A stretch of DNA of 64,000 nucleotides from Nitrospirillum sp034653355. Its GTDB lineage: Bacteria > Pseudomonadota > Alphaproteobacteria > Azospirillales > Azospirillaceae. Numbering within the stretch: position 1 is the first letter of the stretch; each line of letters opens with the position of its first letter. Made by a program: the position numbers and the translations under genes. The stretch spans positions 1,364,001-1,428,000 of the forward strand of contig NZ_JAYEER010000004.1 in the NCBI RefSeq assembly GCF_034653355.1, given 5' to 3'. Of this stretch, positions 25,490-34,599 are shown piece by piece. The notes beneath the pieces were generated by a model. It ran no database searches and was not told the origin of the DNA. It saw only the letters and a program-made list of their open reading frames with translations.

Positions 25490-26677
25490 TCACGCCGTCT
25501 CGGCCGTCCGCGCCCCGCGGAGGTTGAACGATAGGACGACCCCCACGCCCGCCGCGGCCGCCCCCACCAGGAAAACGCCGCCATAGCCAGCCCGGTCCGC
25601 CAAGAACCCGACCAGGGGGCCCGTCAGCCCGTAGGCCAGATCCTGGAAGGCGGTGAAGCCGCCCAGGGCCGTGCCGCGCAGGTGGGGCGGCACCAGGTGC
25701 GCCACCTCCCGCCCCATCGAGGGGAAGATCATGGAGCAACCCAGGCCGGTCATGAAAGCGCCGGCCAGGGCCAGGGCGGGGCCGTGCGCCCCCCACACCA
25801 GGATCTGGCCCGCCGCCTCGACGGCCAGCGAGCCGGTGGCCACCAGCAGGCCGCCGACGCGGTCGGGCAGATGGCCGAACAGCACGCGCATCAGGACGAA
25901 ACCGCCACCGAAGGCCGTGAGGCCCAGGCCGGCATGGTCCCACATCCGGCTTAGGAAATAGAGGGCGAAGAAGGCGCCGATGGCGGCGAAGCCGATGCCC
26001 TGCAGGCAGACGATCAGCCCGTGCGGCCAGATGCGGCCCATGACGCTGAGGAAGGACGGCCGGACGGCGTGCGGATGCGGGGCGACGCCGGCCATGGGCT
26101 GGATCGCCACCAGCCCCAGACAGGGCAATGCAGCGCTGACCGCCATGGCGCCGGCGAAACCGGCACGGTCCAGCAGCGCCAGGCCGACAGGCCCACCCAC
26201 GGCCAGCGCACCGTAGATGGCAGCACCGACAAGGGACAGGACCTTGCCCGTGCGCTGGGGACCGGCGATGCCGATCCCCCAGGCGACGACGCCAACCCCG
26301 GCGAAACTTTCCCCCAGGCCCAGCAGCACACGGCCGGCCAACAGGATCAGGAAGGCCGCCACCGGCCTGTGCTGCAGCAGGCCCGCGCCCAGGGACACCA
26401 GGCCGCCAGCCGCATAAAGGAGCAGGCCGCGCGCCACGGCCGCCTTGGCGCCCCGCCGGTCGGACAGGCCGCCCGCCGGCCCCCGGCTGAGGATGGCGGT
26501 GAGGAAGGTCATGCCGGTGCCGAGGCCGGCCCAGACATTGTCCAGGCCCAACGGCCCGGTGACATAGACGGGCACGGCCGGCAAGGGAATGGCGACACAG
26601 AGGTAGGAGAGGAATAGGACAGCGATCAGCAGCAGCAAGCGGCCCTGCGACGGGTCACGCGATGAAATGGATACCAT
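25490..26677 (-). CDS. MFS exporter, YhhS/YfcJ-like
   Basis: A 395-aa major facilitator with about 12 hydrophobic segments. The loop 2-3 signature is RGPAGGLSDRRGAKAAV and the helix-5 region RVLLGLGESFAGVGVVAWGIG is glycine-rich. Both resemble the YhhS/YfcJ drug/arabinose efflux group. ATG 26677 has GGAG 7 nt upstream. It converges with the XRE gene without a gap, so no terminator space exists between them. Confidence 0.88.
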   Translation of the reverse strand: MVSISSRDPSQGRLLLLIAVLFLSYLCVAIPLPAVPVYVTGPLGLDNVWAGLGTGMTFLTAILSRGPAGGLSDRRGAKAAVARGLLLYAAGGLVSLGAGLLQHRPVAAFLILLAGRVLLGLGESFAGVGVVAWGIGIAGPQRTGKVLSLVGAAIYGALAVGGPVGLALLDRAGFAGAMAVSAALPCLGLVAIQPMAGVAPHPHAVRPSFLSVMGRIWPHGLIVCLQGIGFAAIGAFFALYFLSRMWDHAGLGLTAFGGGFVLMRVLFGHLPDRVGGLLVATGSLAVEAAGQILVWGAHGPALALAGAFMTGLGCSMIFPSMGREVAHLVPPHLRGTALGGFTAFQDLAYGLTGPLVGFLADRAGYGGVFLVGAAAAGVGVVLSFNLRGARTAETA

Positions 26678-27108
26678 GGGAATGCTCCGGGCTTTTGCCC
26701 CGGCCGGCGGCGCGTGCAAGGCAACGCACGCGCCCGCCCGGTCGGGGCGGTCGGTGCGTTGGTTGACGTTGAACGCTTACGGCCGCCTTGGGAGCGGCAT
26801 CGGAATGGGCACGTCGCCGTGCCGTGGAGAAAATACGACGACTTCGTCACATTCCCTAGTCGCATTGGCGGCGCGCCCTAAACCTCCCCAGACAACCTGT
26901 TGTTTCCACTATTGAAAATGCTTCCACCGCACGGCTTCCCGATGCCCTGCCACACCTGTTACGCGGCTGGTGTTCAGCTTTTCGGAACGGACCCCTGAGC
27001 TTCTGCCTCAGGGGAGGCCCTACCCAAGCATCATCACGACGGTCCCTCATCAAAAATATCAAAAAATCTTCATATGTCATTATTATACAACGATATTTTT
27101 CATTCTTC
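26678..27108. other. Intergenic region with an AT-rich island, no gene seen
   Basis: About 430 nt between the MFS start and the ABC-F stop. The MFS promoter must lie in the first part. Around 27040-27115 the sequence turns strongly AT-rich and contains an inverted repeat AAAAATATC (27052-27060) / GATATTTTT (27092-27100). I see no credible coding frame. Confidence 0.5.
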
Positions 27109-28703
27109 TCATTCAATTCCTGAAGCACCCAAGGCCACCCGTCGACTGATGCCGATGGCTTCCAGGAAAGCGGGATCGTGGCTGACAACCAGCAGGGCGC
27201 CGTCATAGGCGCGCAAGCCCGCCTCCACCACCTCGATGGCGTCGATGTCCAGGTGGTTGGTGGGCTCGTCCAGAATCAACAAGGGTGGCGGCACCTCGCC
27301 CCCGAGCACGCAGGCGAGACCGGCACGCATCAACTCGCCGCCACTAAGGCTGGCCACCCCTTGCAAGGCGGCGTCAGCCCGGAAACGGAACCGAGCCAGG
27401 GCGGCACGGCAGATGTTCTCGGTGGCGCCGGGGTTCAGGCGGCGGAAGTTTTCCAGGATGGACGTGGCCGGATCCAGCACGCTGACCCGCTGATCCAGCA
27501 GGGCCAGGTCGGTATGGAGGCGCACGCCGCCGGACCACGGCGCCAGACGGCCGGTCAGCACCGCCAGCAGGGTGCTCTTGCCCGAGCCGTTAGGGCCCTC
27601 GACGGCCACCCGCTCCGGTCCCGTCACCGACAGGGACAAGCCATCCAGGACGGGGCGCCCCTCCGCATAGCCCGCCGTCACCTCCTCCAACGCCAGCACC
27701 ACCTTCTGGGCCGGCAAGCGGGTGGAAGCCAGGGTGATGGACAGGGGCTGCAGCACCTCGATGCGGGCGCGGGCGGCGGCCGCGGCGTTCGCCGCCTGCC
27801 CGCCCCGGGCATCGGCCAGGCGGGCGCCGGCCCCGGCGCTGCGCTCGGCGTTGTCCTGCCGTTGCCCCAGCAAGATGCGCGGCATGTCGCCCTTGTCCGC
27901 CTTGCGCCGGCCGGCGCCATCGCGCCGCGCCTGGCGCTCCACCGCCTCCTGCGCCCGCCGGGCGGCATCGGCCACGCGCTTTTCCGCCTCGTCCAGGTCG
28001 TGCCGCGCCGCCGCCAGTTCCTGGGCCTTCAAGGCGCGATAGCGGCTCCAGCCCCCGCCGTAGCTTGTGGCGCCCAGGGAGGTCAGCTCGACGATAACGT
28101 CCATGCCCTCCAGCAGGGCGCGGTCATGGCTGACGACGATGGCGCCGGCCCTCCACCCGGCCAGCAACGCCGCCACGACGGCGCGGCCCTCGGCATCCAG
28201 GTTGTTGGTGGGCTCATCCAGCAGCAGGAAGTCCGGTTCGGCGAAGACCAGGGCGGCCAGCGCCACCCGCGTCCGCTGGCCGCCCGACAAGGTCGCCAGC
28301 GGCGTCTCGGGCGTCACGTCCAGGGCCAGGCGGGCCAACGCCGCCGCCAGCCGGGTCTCCAGGGTCCAGTCGGCCTCCGCCAACTCCTCCACGGTCGCGA
28401 TACCCTGCTCCGCCCGCCGCAGCAGCGCCAGGCCGTCGGCCACGCCGAACAGGTCGGCCACCGCCTCATCGGCGCGCAGGTGCGCGCCTTGCCGCAACAG
28501 ACCCAGCGTGCCCGACACGGTGACGGTACCACCCTGCGGCGGTGCCGCCCCGGCGATCAGCGCCAGTAATGTGGATTTGCCCACGCCATTACGCCCGACA
28601 ATGCCGGTGCGCTGCGGCCCGAAACTGAGGGAAAGGCGGGAAAAAGCGGGCGCCCGTCAGGCGTGGCCCAGTTGAGATCGGCAAGCGTGATGGTGGCAGG
28701 CAT
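27109..28703 (-). CDS. ABC-F family ATP-binding protein, frame broken at N-terminus
   Basis: Twin ATP-binding-cassette protein without membrane domains, of the ribosome-associated ABC-F group. Residues 1-20 (MPATITLADLNWATPDGRPL) are in one frame; the rest, beginning SRLSLSFGPQRTGIVGRNGVGKST, is in another. The switch is at an A5 run (28641-28645). One extra base gives 532 codons (531 aa), family-typical. Visible motifs are both Walker A sites (NGVGKST, NGSGKST), both signatures (LSGGQRTRVALA, LSGGELMRAGLA), both Walker B/D-loops (LLLDEPTNNLD, LILDEPTNHLD) and an Arg/Ala-rich interdomain linker. The precise role (resistance or translation factor) is unknown. Confidence 0.88.
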
Positions 28704-28919
28704 GATGGATATCCCCGAAGACGGAACAAAGGCTCGTCGTGTTCGGGCGGAAATCCATGAAGCACCATCCAGCTGGTTTGCACTGGCCGCGAGTATGGGG
28801 ATGTTGACGCGCCCATACAAGGTGCCAGGCCGTGCGATGCCACACCGGGCCTTGTGATATCCCCGAGATGGGATTATACGTCCCGCTCCAGGCCCTTTCG
28901 CCTGTCCGATCAGGAGTAA

Positions 28920-29114
28920 ATGGATTGCTGGCCCACATGCCCTTCACAGGCGCGGCCGGCGGCATCCGCTCCCTTCCGTAAGGTCGCCTCGCATCTGAGG
29001 CGGCGATGCGGTGGGGCCTTGGATGCGCCGCCCGCAGCCCGAACCAAACGGATGGACCGTGACGCGCGTGTCGCCTTTGCGCCGACGCGCGCAGATCGCA
29101 CGAGCGGACTTTGA
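28920..29114 (+). CDS. Possible 64-aa leader ORF coupled to the AAA+ gene
   Basis: An ATG behind CAGGAGTAA opens a 64-codon frame (MDCWPTCPSQ...) whose TGA overlaps the ATG of the AAA+ gene (TGATG). The start signal and overlap are good, but the Arg/Ala/Pro-rich composition resembles random high-GC translation and I recognise no family. It could be a leader peptide, a real small protein or chance. The rest of the 28704-29113 gap shows no other gene. Confidence 0.3.
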   Translation: MDCWPTCPSQARPAASAPFRKVASHLRRRCGGALDAPPAARTKRMDRDARVAFAPTRADRTSGL

Positions 29115-31069
29115 TGAACGAATGGACGATGGTCCGGAGCATGGCGCTCCGGATCGGCGTGGTGGGCGATGAACGCCTTCGCCGCGCCCTGGACGGTTGG
29201 GCTGATGCCCATGCCGAATGGCTCAACCTGGGTGACATGCGCGACTGGGCTTCAGCCCTGGCGGCGCTGGACGGCGCGCGGGACCCTGAATCCCAATCGC
29301 ATGCCTTGGCCATCGTGGGCGTGCTGGCGTCAACCCTGGCGCTGGACACTTTCGATACCGCCCTGCTGCGCCTGCTGGTGGCGGTGGATCGCCTATCGCA
29401 CGCCGCCGCTTTGGCCGAGGTGTGGAGCGAGCATGGCCGCGACTTGCCCGCCCTGCTGGGCGAAGCGGCTGGCGCGGCCTCCGCTGATGCCGACCGCGCC
29501 GTGCGCCGCAGCGCCGCGCTACGGCTGGGCCTCGCCAGCTTTCGCGCCAATCGCCGGGGCGTGATCGAGGTCCAACTGCGCTGGTCTCTGGAAAAGCTGC
29601 TGGATCGCGCCACCGCCGATCGCGCCTCCGTGATCGCGACCCTGATCGGCCCGCATCAGGAGGCGCGGCTGGCGCTGGCCGATTTCGCCCACGTCGCCGA
29701 TACCGCCTTCCTGGTGCGCTTGCTGATGGGGGCCTGCCGTGACCGGGCGGCGGGCGTCAACATTCTGATCCATGGGCCGCCTGGTACCGGCAAAAGCGAA
29801 CTGGCGCGTACCCTCGCCCAGGCGGCGGGCGTGGCCCTGTATGGCGTGGGCGAAGCCGACGACGACGGCGATGAGCCCAACCGTTGGGAACGCGTCTGCG
29901 CGCTGCAATTGGCACAGCGCATCATCGCCCCGGCGGGCGCCGTCGCGCTGTTGTTTGACGAGATGGAGGATCTGATCGGCGACGCCAGGCCATCGGACGG
30001 GGATTGGATGGCGGGGCGCCAGGGCAGCAAGGTCTTCATCAATCGCCTGCTGGAAACCAACGAAGTACCAGTGATCTGGACGACCAACGCGCTGGGCAAC
30101 GTCGACGCGGCGATCTTGCGACGCATGAGCTTCGTCCTCAAACTCGACCTGCCCACCCCCAATGCGGCACGGCGAATGCTGAAGCGGATCGCCATGGAGG
30201 AAGGGGTCACCGCATCCTCAAGGCTGGAAGCCCTGTTGGACATGGCGCCCGAGACCGCCACCATTCTGCGCGTGGCGGCACGGGCGACGCGGTTGGCCGG
30301 CGAGGTCGAAGACGCCATTCGCCCCGCCACCGCGTTGGTGCGCGCCTTGCGGGGCGGCGAGGTGCCGGCGGCGGATGCGGAGCAGGTGGATCTCGATCTG
30401 TTCGAAAGCACCGTGCCGCTCTCGCCACTATTGGCGCGGCTGGGGGAAAATGCGGGCAACGGGGGTGAGGATCTGGATGTGTCGCTGCTGCTGACAGGGC
30501 CGCCGGGCACGGGCAAGACCGCGTTGGCGCATCATTTGGCCCGCGCGCTCGACCGCCCCTTGGTGGTCAAGCGCGCCTCCGATCTGCTGTCGCGCTGGGT
30601 GGGCGGTACCGAAGCGGCCATCGCCAGAGCCTTCGGCGAAGCGCGCGAGCGTGGCCATGTGCTGCTGTTCGATGAGGTGGATTCGCTGCTGTTCGATCGC
30701 GGCAGCGCGACCAATAGCTGGGAGGCGGGCCAGGTCAATGAAATGCTGACCTGGCTGGACCGTCATCCCCTGCCGGTGATCGCCGCCACCAACCACGCCC
30801 ATCGGCTGGACACCGCCGCGCTGCGCCGCTTCGTGTTTAAGATCGACCTGGCGCCGCTGGGGCCGTCGCGCGCGGCCATGGCCTTCCAACGTTTCTTCGG
30901 CATGCCGTCCCCCGCCGGCATCGCGGAGCTGGGGCATCTCACGCCGGGTGATTTCGCGGCGGTGAGGCGGCAACTCCGCCACCACCCCGCCCGCGACGCC
31001 GACGACCTGCTTCAACGCCTGTCGAGCGAGGGCGCCTGGCGCCCCGCGCGGGCGAAAATGGGGTTTTGA
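29114..31069 (+). CDS. Tandem AAA+ ATPase, function unknown
   Basis: A 651-aa protein with an N-terminal helical region (about 1-210, no family recognised) and two AAA+ modules. Module 1 has Walker A GPPGTGKSE (~223) and Walker B ALLFDEMEDL. Module 2 has Walker A GPPGTGKTA (~461) and Walker B VLLFDEVDSLL, with sensor-1 AATNHAHRLD and an Arg finger candidate in AALRRF. Module 1 keeps TTNALGNVDAAILRRM. ATG 29114 is used; TTG 29111 precedes it. It stands alone and converges on tRNA-Ser. A remodelling or VCP/SpoVK-like activity is likely, but the client is unknown. Confidence 0.8.
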   Translation: MNEWTMVRSMALRIGVVGDERLRRALDGWADAHAEWLNLGDMRDWASALAALDGARDPESQSHALAIVGVLASTLALDTFDTALLRLLVAVDRLSHAAALAEVWSEHGRDLPALLGEAAGAASADADRAVRRSAALRLGLASFRANRRGVIEVQLRWSLEKLLDRATADRASVIATLIGPHQEARLALADFAHVADTAFLVRLLMGACRDRAAGVNILIHGPPGTGKSELARTLAQAAGVALYGVGEADDDGDEPNRWERVCALQLAQRIIAPAGAVALLFDEMEDLIGDARPSDGDWMAGRQGSKVFINRLLETNEVPVIWTTNALGNVDAAILRRMSFVLKLDLPTPNAARRMLKRIAMEEGVTASSRLEALLDMAPETATILRVAARATRLAGEVEDAIRPATALVRALRGGEVPAADAEQVDLDLFESTVPLSPLLARLGENAGNGGEDLDVSLLLTGPPGTGKTALAHHLARALDRPLVVKRASDLLSRWVGGTEAAIARAFGEARERGHVLLFDEVDSLLFDRGSATNSWEAGQVNEMLTWLDRHPLPVIAATNHAHRLDTAALRRFVFKIDLAPLGPSRAAMAFQRFFGMPSPAGIAELGHLTPGDFAAVRRQLRHHPARDADDLLQRLSSEGAWRPARAKMGF

Positions 31070-31077
31070 AGGGACGT

Positions 31078-31165
31078 TGGCGGATGGGGTGGGATTCGAA
31101 CCCACGGTGAGTTGCCCCACGGCGGTTTTCAAGACCGCTGCCTTAAACCACTCGGCCACCCATCC
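31078..31165 (-). tRNA. tRNA-Ser(UGA)
   Basis: A full cloverleaf reads from 31165 to 31078. It has a 7-bp acceptor stem (GGATGGG/CCCATCC), anticodon loop CTTGAAA with anticodon TGA, a long variable arm typical of tRNA-Ser, T-loop TTCGAAT, discriminator G and an encoded CCA (31078-31080). Its 3' 26 nt recur, inverted, at 18972-18997. Confidence 0.97.
31080..31105 (-). repeat. tRNA-Ser 3' end matching the copy at 18972-18997
   Basis: The T-arm and 3' acceptor strand of the intact tRNA gene. The partner copy is 12.1 kb away in inverted orientation and encloses the regulator/SDR/ABC-F/AAA+ region. Confidence 0.75.
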
Positions 31166-31323
31166 GTCTTCTTCGCCAATGGCTTATCGGACATCCCCCA
31201 GCCGAAGCGAGAGATTTTCCCATCCGATTCCCACCGGCGGCCCGGGGCCTGGGGGCACCGGAAGGCCCATCGTCTAGCATTCCCTCGCGGCCCGCGTCCA
31301 CACGGTTGCGCGGCGTATCGGCA

Positions 31324-31965
31324 TTATTCCTCGCCGGTGGTCCGCCATACCCGCACCAGGTTGCAGCACTCCTGCGCCAGCTGGGCGCGCCGCATTGGTT
31401 CGGCTGACAGCGCCGATGGGAACAGGTGCGCCACGGCCGGCGTGACATCCACGTCCAGAGCCAGGACCACCCGCTGCCCCGGCGTGGGGTTCTCGACCTG
31501 GTGGGGTAGGGAGAAGTCGCCCGCCCAGCCTTGCCCGGGGGGATAGGCCACCGCCTCGTGCCCGATCCAGGTGACGGCGGCCGGCGGCACGGCGATGGGA
31601 ATGAGGATGCGCGCCTCCTCCAGGTGGAGGGCCTGGCCATCGTAATGCCATTTTAGAATCTCCCCCGGTCCCTGCCGCAGCAGGTGGCAGGCCCGCACCC
31701 GCCAGTCCACGCGCGCCAGCAGCGCGGCGACGGACGGCATCATGGCCAATCCGGGCATCACCACCGGCGCGGCATCCAGGCACCGGTCCAGCAGCGGCAC
31801 GGACGTCCAACCGTTGGTGCCGCCGAAACTGCCGCGCGCCTCGGCCGGCAAATCCCGGTCCAAGGTGGCGAAGTCCGCCTGAAGCGCGGCCACGTCCATC
31901 GCCATGTTCAATGGACCGTGCAGTGCCAGCCCGCTGTCGCGCGTCAATTCCTGCCAAGGATGCAA
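31324..31965 (-). CDS. Aspartyl/asparaginyl beta-hydroxylase-family protein
   Basis: A 213-aa non-haem Fe(II)/2-oxoglutarate-type oxygenase. The centre has KWHYDG (first His ligand) and the C-terminal half has FSLPHQVENPTPGQRVVLALDV (distal His and an Arg likely binding co-substrate), matching the aspartyl/asparaginyl beta-hydroxylase domain. The substrate is unknown. The start appears to be TTG 31965 behind GGGGGCGGGC; an internal ATG at 31905 is the alternative. Confidence 0.82.
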   Translation of the reverse strand: MHPWQELTRDSGLALHGPLNMAMDVAALQADFATLDRDLPAEARGSFGGTNGWTSVPLLDRCLDAAPVVMPGLAMMPSVAALLARVDWRVRACHLLRQGPGEILKWHYDGQALHLEEARILIPIAVPPAAVTWIGHEAVAYPPGQGWAGDFSLPHQVENPTPGQRVVLALDVDVTPAVAHLFPSALSAEPMRRAQLAQECCNLVRVWRTTGEE

Positions 31966-32145
31966 GCCCGCCCCCGTCCCTTACGCCCGTGCGCCACGTT
32001 CCTGTTTAGCGGGTAAGCCGCCCGCCCGCCATGAGACAGGTCATCCGCCGGCACACCCCCGCGCCAGGCGATTTCCCCCTCGCGCCCCACACCGGGGCCG
32101 GGTACAAGCGGATCAGGCAGTTGCATACAATATCGGGAGCGAGAC

Positions 32146-33996
32146 ATGTCGGATATCAGCCGCCGCGCGTTGCTGGCGGGCGCCTCGGCCGTGGCCACCA
32201 GCCTGGCCCTGCCCTTCCCCGTCTGGGCCGCGGAGGCCACCCCTGCACCGGGCGACCCGGCGGCGGAAAAGCTGCTGGCCGGCATCGCCGAGCGGCTGCT
32301 GGCGGAATATCCGGAAAACGCCACGGCCCTCGGCATCGACAAGGACGCGCGCGCGGCGCTGCACGGCCGCTTGACCGACCGCTCCGCCGCTGCCGACCGC
32401 GCCCGCGCCGCCTGGGCGGGCGAGACGCTGAAGACCTTGCGGGCGGTCGACCGCGCCACCCTGTCCGCCCCCCAGGCCCTGAACGTGGACGTGACCGAGG
32501 AGGCCTTCCGCACCGCCATCGAGGGCTGGCGCTTCCCCTTCGGCGATGTGGGCACGCTGTCCGGCCAGAACAGCTTCCGCAACACCCCCTACTCGGTGAC
32601 GCCCCTGGGCGGCGCCTATGTCGACATCCCCACCTTCCTCGACACCCAGCACGCGGTGGAGACCGCCGCCGACGCCGACGCCTATCTGGCCCGGGTGGAG
32701 GCCTATGCCGGCGAGTTGGCGGCCGAGGCCGAGCGCCTGGACCATGACCGCGGCGTGGGCATGGTGGCGCCGGACTTCGTGCTGGACATCATGCTGGGCC
32801 AGATGGTGCCGGCGCGGGCCGAACCCGTCGCCCAATGGGGCTTGGTGGAGTCGCTGCGCCAGCGCGCCGCCAAGGCCAGGCTGCCGGAACGCTACGCCAA
32901 GGAGGTGGAGGCGCTGTGCGCCGCCAAGGTGGCGCCGGCCCTGGACAAGCAGATCGCCGCGTTGAAGGCCCAGCGCGCCATGGCGGTGGCGGAGCCCGGG
33001 GTGTGGCAGCGGCCGCAGGGGGAGGAGTACTACGCCTGGGCGCTGAAGGCCGGCACCACCACCACCCGCACGGCGGAGGAGATGCACGCCCAGGGGCGGG
33101 AGCAGATCGCCCAGATCCAGGCGGAGATGGACACCCTGCTGAAGGCCCAGGGCCTGAGCCAAGGCACGGTGGGGGAGCGCATGACCGCGCTGAGCAAACG
33201 CCCGGACCTGCTGTTCGCCAACGACGATTCCGGCCGGGCCAAGCTGCTGGAATACCTGAACGGCCGCATCGCCGACATCCGCACCCGCCTGCCCCGCGCC
33301 TTCGCCACCCTGGTGCAGGGCAAGCTGGTCATCCGCCGCGTGCCGCCCGCCATCCAGGACGGTGCCCCCAACGGCTACGCCTCGGCCGGCAGCATCGACG
33401 GCAGCGTGCCCGGCTATTACTACATCAACCTCAAGGACACGGGCATCTGGCCACGCTATTCCCTGCCCACGCTGTGCTATCACGAGGGTATTCCCGGTCA
33501 CATCTGGCAGGGCGAGTACGCCAACCAACTGCCCCTGATCCGCACCCACCTGGCCTTCAACGCCTATTCCGAGGGCTGGGCGCTATACGCCGAGCAGCTG
33601 GGCAACGAACTGGGCGCCTATGACGGCGACCCGCTGGGCAAGTTGGGCTTCCTGCAGTCCATCGGCTTCCGTGCCTGCCGCCTGGTGGTGGACACCGGCA
33701 TCCACGCCAAGCGCTGGGGCTTCCAGCAGGCGCTGGACTGGTTCCACGCCAACACCGGCATGCCGGTGGCCCAGTTGCGCAGCGAGCTGAACCGCTACTG
33801 CGCCATGCCGGGCCAGGCCTGCGGCTACAAGATGGGCCACAACCAGATCAACATGCTGCGCAAGAAGGCCGAGGGCGCCCTGGGCCAGCGCTTCGACCTC
33901 AAGCGTTTCGACGACGCCCTGGTGCTGTCGGGCAACGTGCCCCTGACCCTGCTGGAACGCATCATCGACCAGCACATCGCGGCGATGAAAGGCTGA
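32146..33996 (+). CDS. DUF885-family exported metallopeptidase-like protein
   Basis: A 616-aa protein with a Tat-type signal (SRRALLAG, then a hydrophobic run ending PVWAAEA). The DUF885 core follows: the YHEGIPGHIWQ zinc-like motif (~446), EGWALYAEQLG (~481) and the C-terminal GYKMGHNQI. The family is thought to be gluzincin-related but poorly characterised. It begins 180 nt after the divergent oxygenase gene. An ATG at 32146 preceded by GGGAGCGAGAC supports the start. Confidence 0.88.
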   Translation: MSDISRRALLAGASAVATSLALPFPVWAAEATPAPGDPAAEKLLAGIAERLLAEYPENATALGIDKDARAALHGRLTDRSAAADRARAAWAGETLKTLRAVDRATLSAPQALNVDVTEEAFRTAIEGWRFPFGDVGTLSGQNSFRNTPYSVTPLGGAYVDIPTFLDTQHAVETAADADAYLARVEAYAGELAAEAERLDHDRGVGMVAPDFVLDIMLGQMVPARAEPVAQWGLVESLRQRAAKARLPERYAKEVEALCAAKVAPALDKQIAALKAQRAMAVAEPGVWQRPQGEEYYAWALKAGTTTTRTAEEMHAQGREQIAQIQAEMDTLLKAQGLSQGTVGERMTALSKRPDLLFANDDSGRAKLLEYLNGRIADIRTRLPRAFATLVQGKLVIRRVPPAIQDGAPNGYASAGSIDGSVPGYYYINLKDTGIWPRYSLPTLCYHEGIPGHIWQGEYANQLPLIRTHLAFNAYSEGWALYAEQLGNELGAYDGDPLGKLGFLQSIGFRACRLVVDTGIHAKRWGFQQALDWFHANTGMPVAQLRSELNRYCAMPGQACGYKMGHNQINMLRKKAEGALGQRFDLKRFDDALVLSGNVPLTLLERIIDQHIAAMKG

Positions 33997-34125
33997 GGCT
34001 GGACGGGCGGCGGCTGGAGAAACCTGGCCGCCGTCCCAGCTAGGCACGCCATTGGCTCAAGTCACACGCACATGACCAAAGAACGAGCCGTGGGTGATTG
34101 AAAAAGTGATCCGAATAAGGGCTTC

Positions 34126-34599
34126 CTAGTCAGATTTATTGACGTCACGCACAAGATACAGATCCATGCAAATCTGAAAATAGTATCCAAGTATGGCCAT
34201 GCGCGATCTGGCCGCCGTCTCATAATCCCCCGCTATTTCGACGTCATCCATCTCCATGACATGAGAGAGCATATCGTTCATGCTCATTTCCCTTGGATCG
34301 CACGTCCCTAGCGCACCTAACGCCCTCAACAGATCCTGATTGGCCCGACGATAGTCTTGGTGCCCGAACGACATTCTAGCCCAACTCCAGTACTGCATGA
34401 TCCGCTTAAACTGGGCCGGATCTATCGTGGGAATGGTGGGATCATCTCCCCGATGTGCGTCCCCGTCAGCGCTGCAGCTTGGCCCACCGCCACCTGCCGA
34501 CGCGCCGCCCGTTGGCTGGCAGATAAGGGGCAGGGCCATGATAGCAGACCACAAGGCTGCTTTAGCGGACTTCCGGATAGATGCGGCGCAAGACGCCAT
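34126..34599 (-). CDS. Candidate immunity protein 1, exported
   Basis: A 157-aa protein whose gene overlaps the 3' end of the modular toxin-like gene by 38 nt. ATG 34599 has GAGGGTG upstream, inside the toxin coding sequence. The N-terminus (Lys/Arg then ALWSAIMALPLICQ, ending GGASA) looks like a Sec signal. The mature part is a helical domain with Cys residues (CSADGD, GTCDPRE, FQICMD). I recognise no family. Position, overlap, export signal and low GC content are what an immunity gene would show. If so, its toxin acts in the periplasm. Confidence 0.6.
   Translation of the reverse strand: MASCAASIRKSAKAALWSAIMALPLICQPTGGASAGGGGPSCSADGDAHRGDDPTIPTIDPAQFKRIMQYWSWARMSFGHQDYRRANQDLLRALGALGTCDPREMSMNDMLSHVMEMDDVEIAGDYETAARSRMAILGYYFQICMDLYLVRDVNKSD

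Noticed and set aside
29131..29155. 8-bp inverted repeat TCCGGAGC/GCTCCGGA
   Set aside because: Inside the first codons of the AAA+ gene; no T-run or partner. Probably chance in GC-rich coding DNA, although an effect on initiation is possible.
32113..33549. 478-codon open frame on the minus strand
   Set aside because: Antisense shadow of the DUF885 gene; no motif or start signal.
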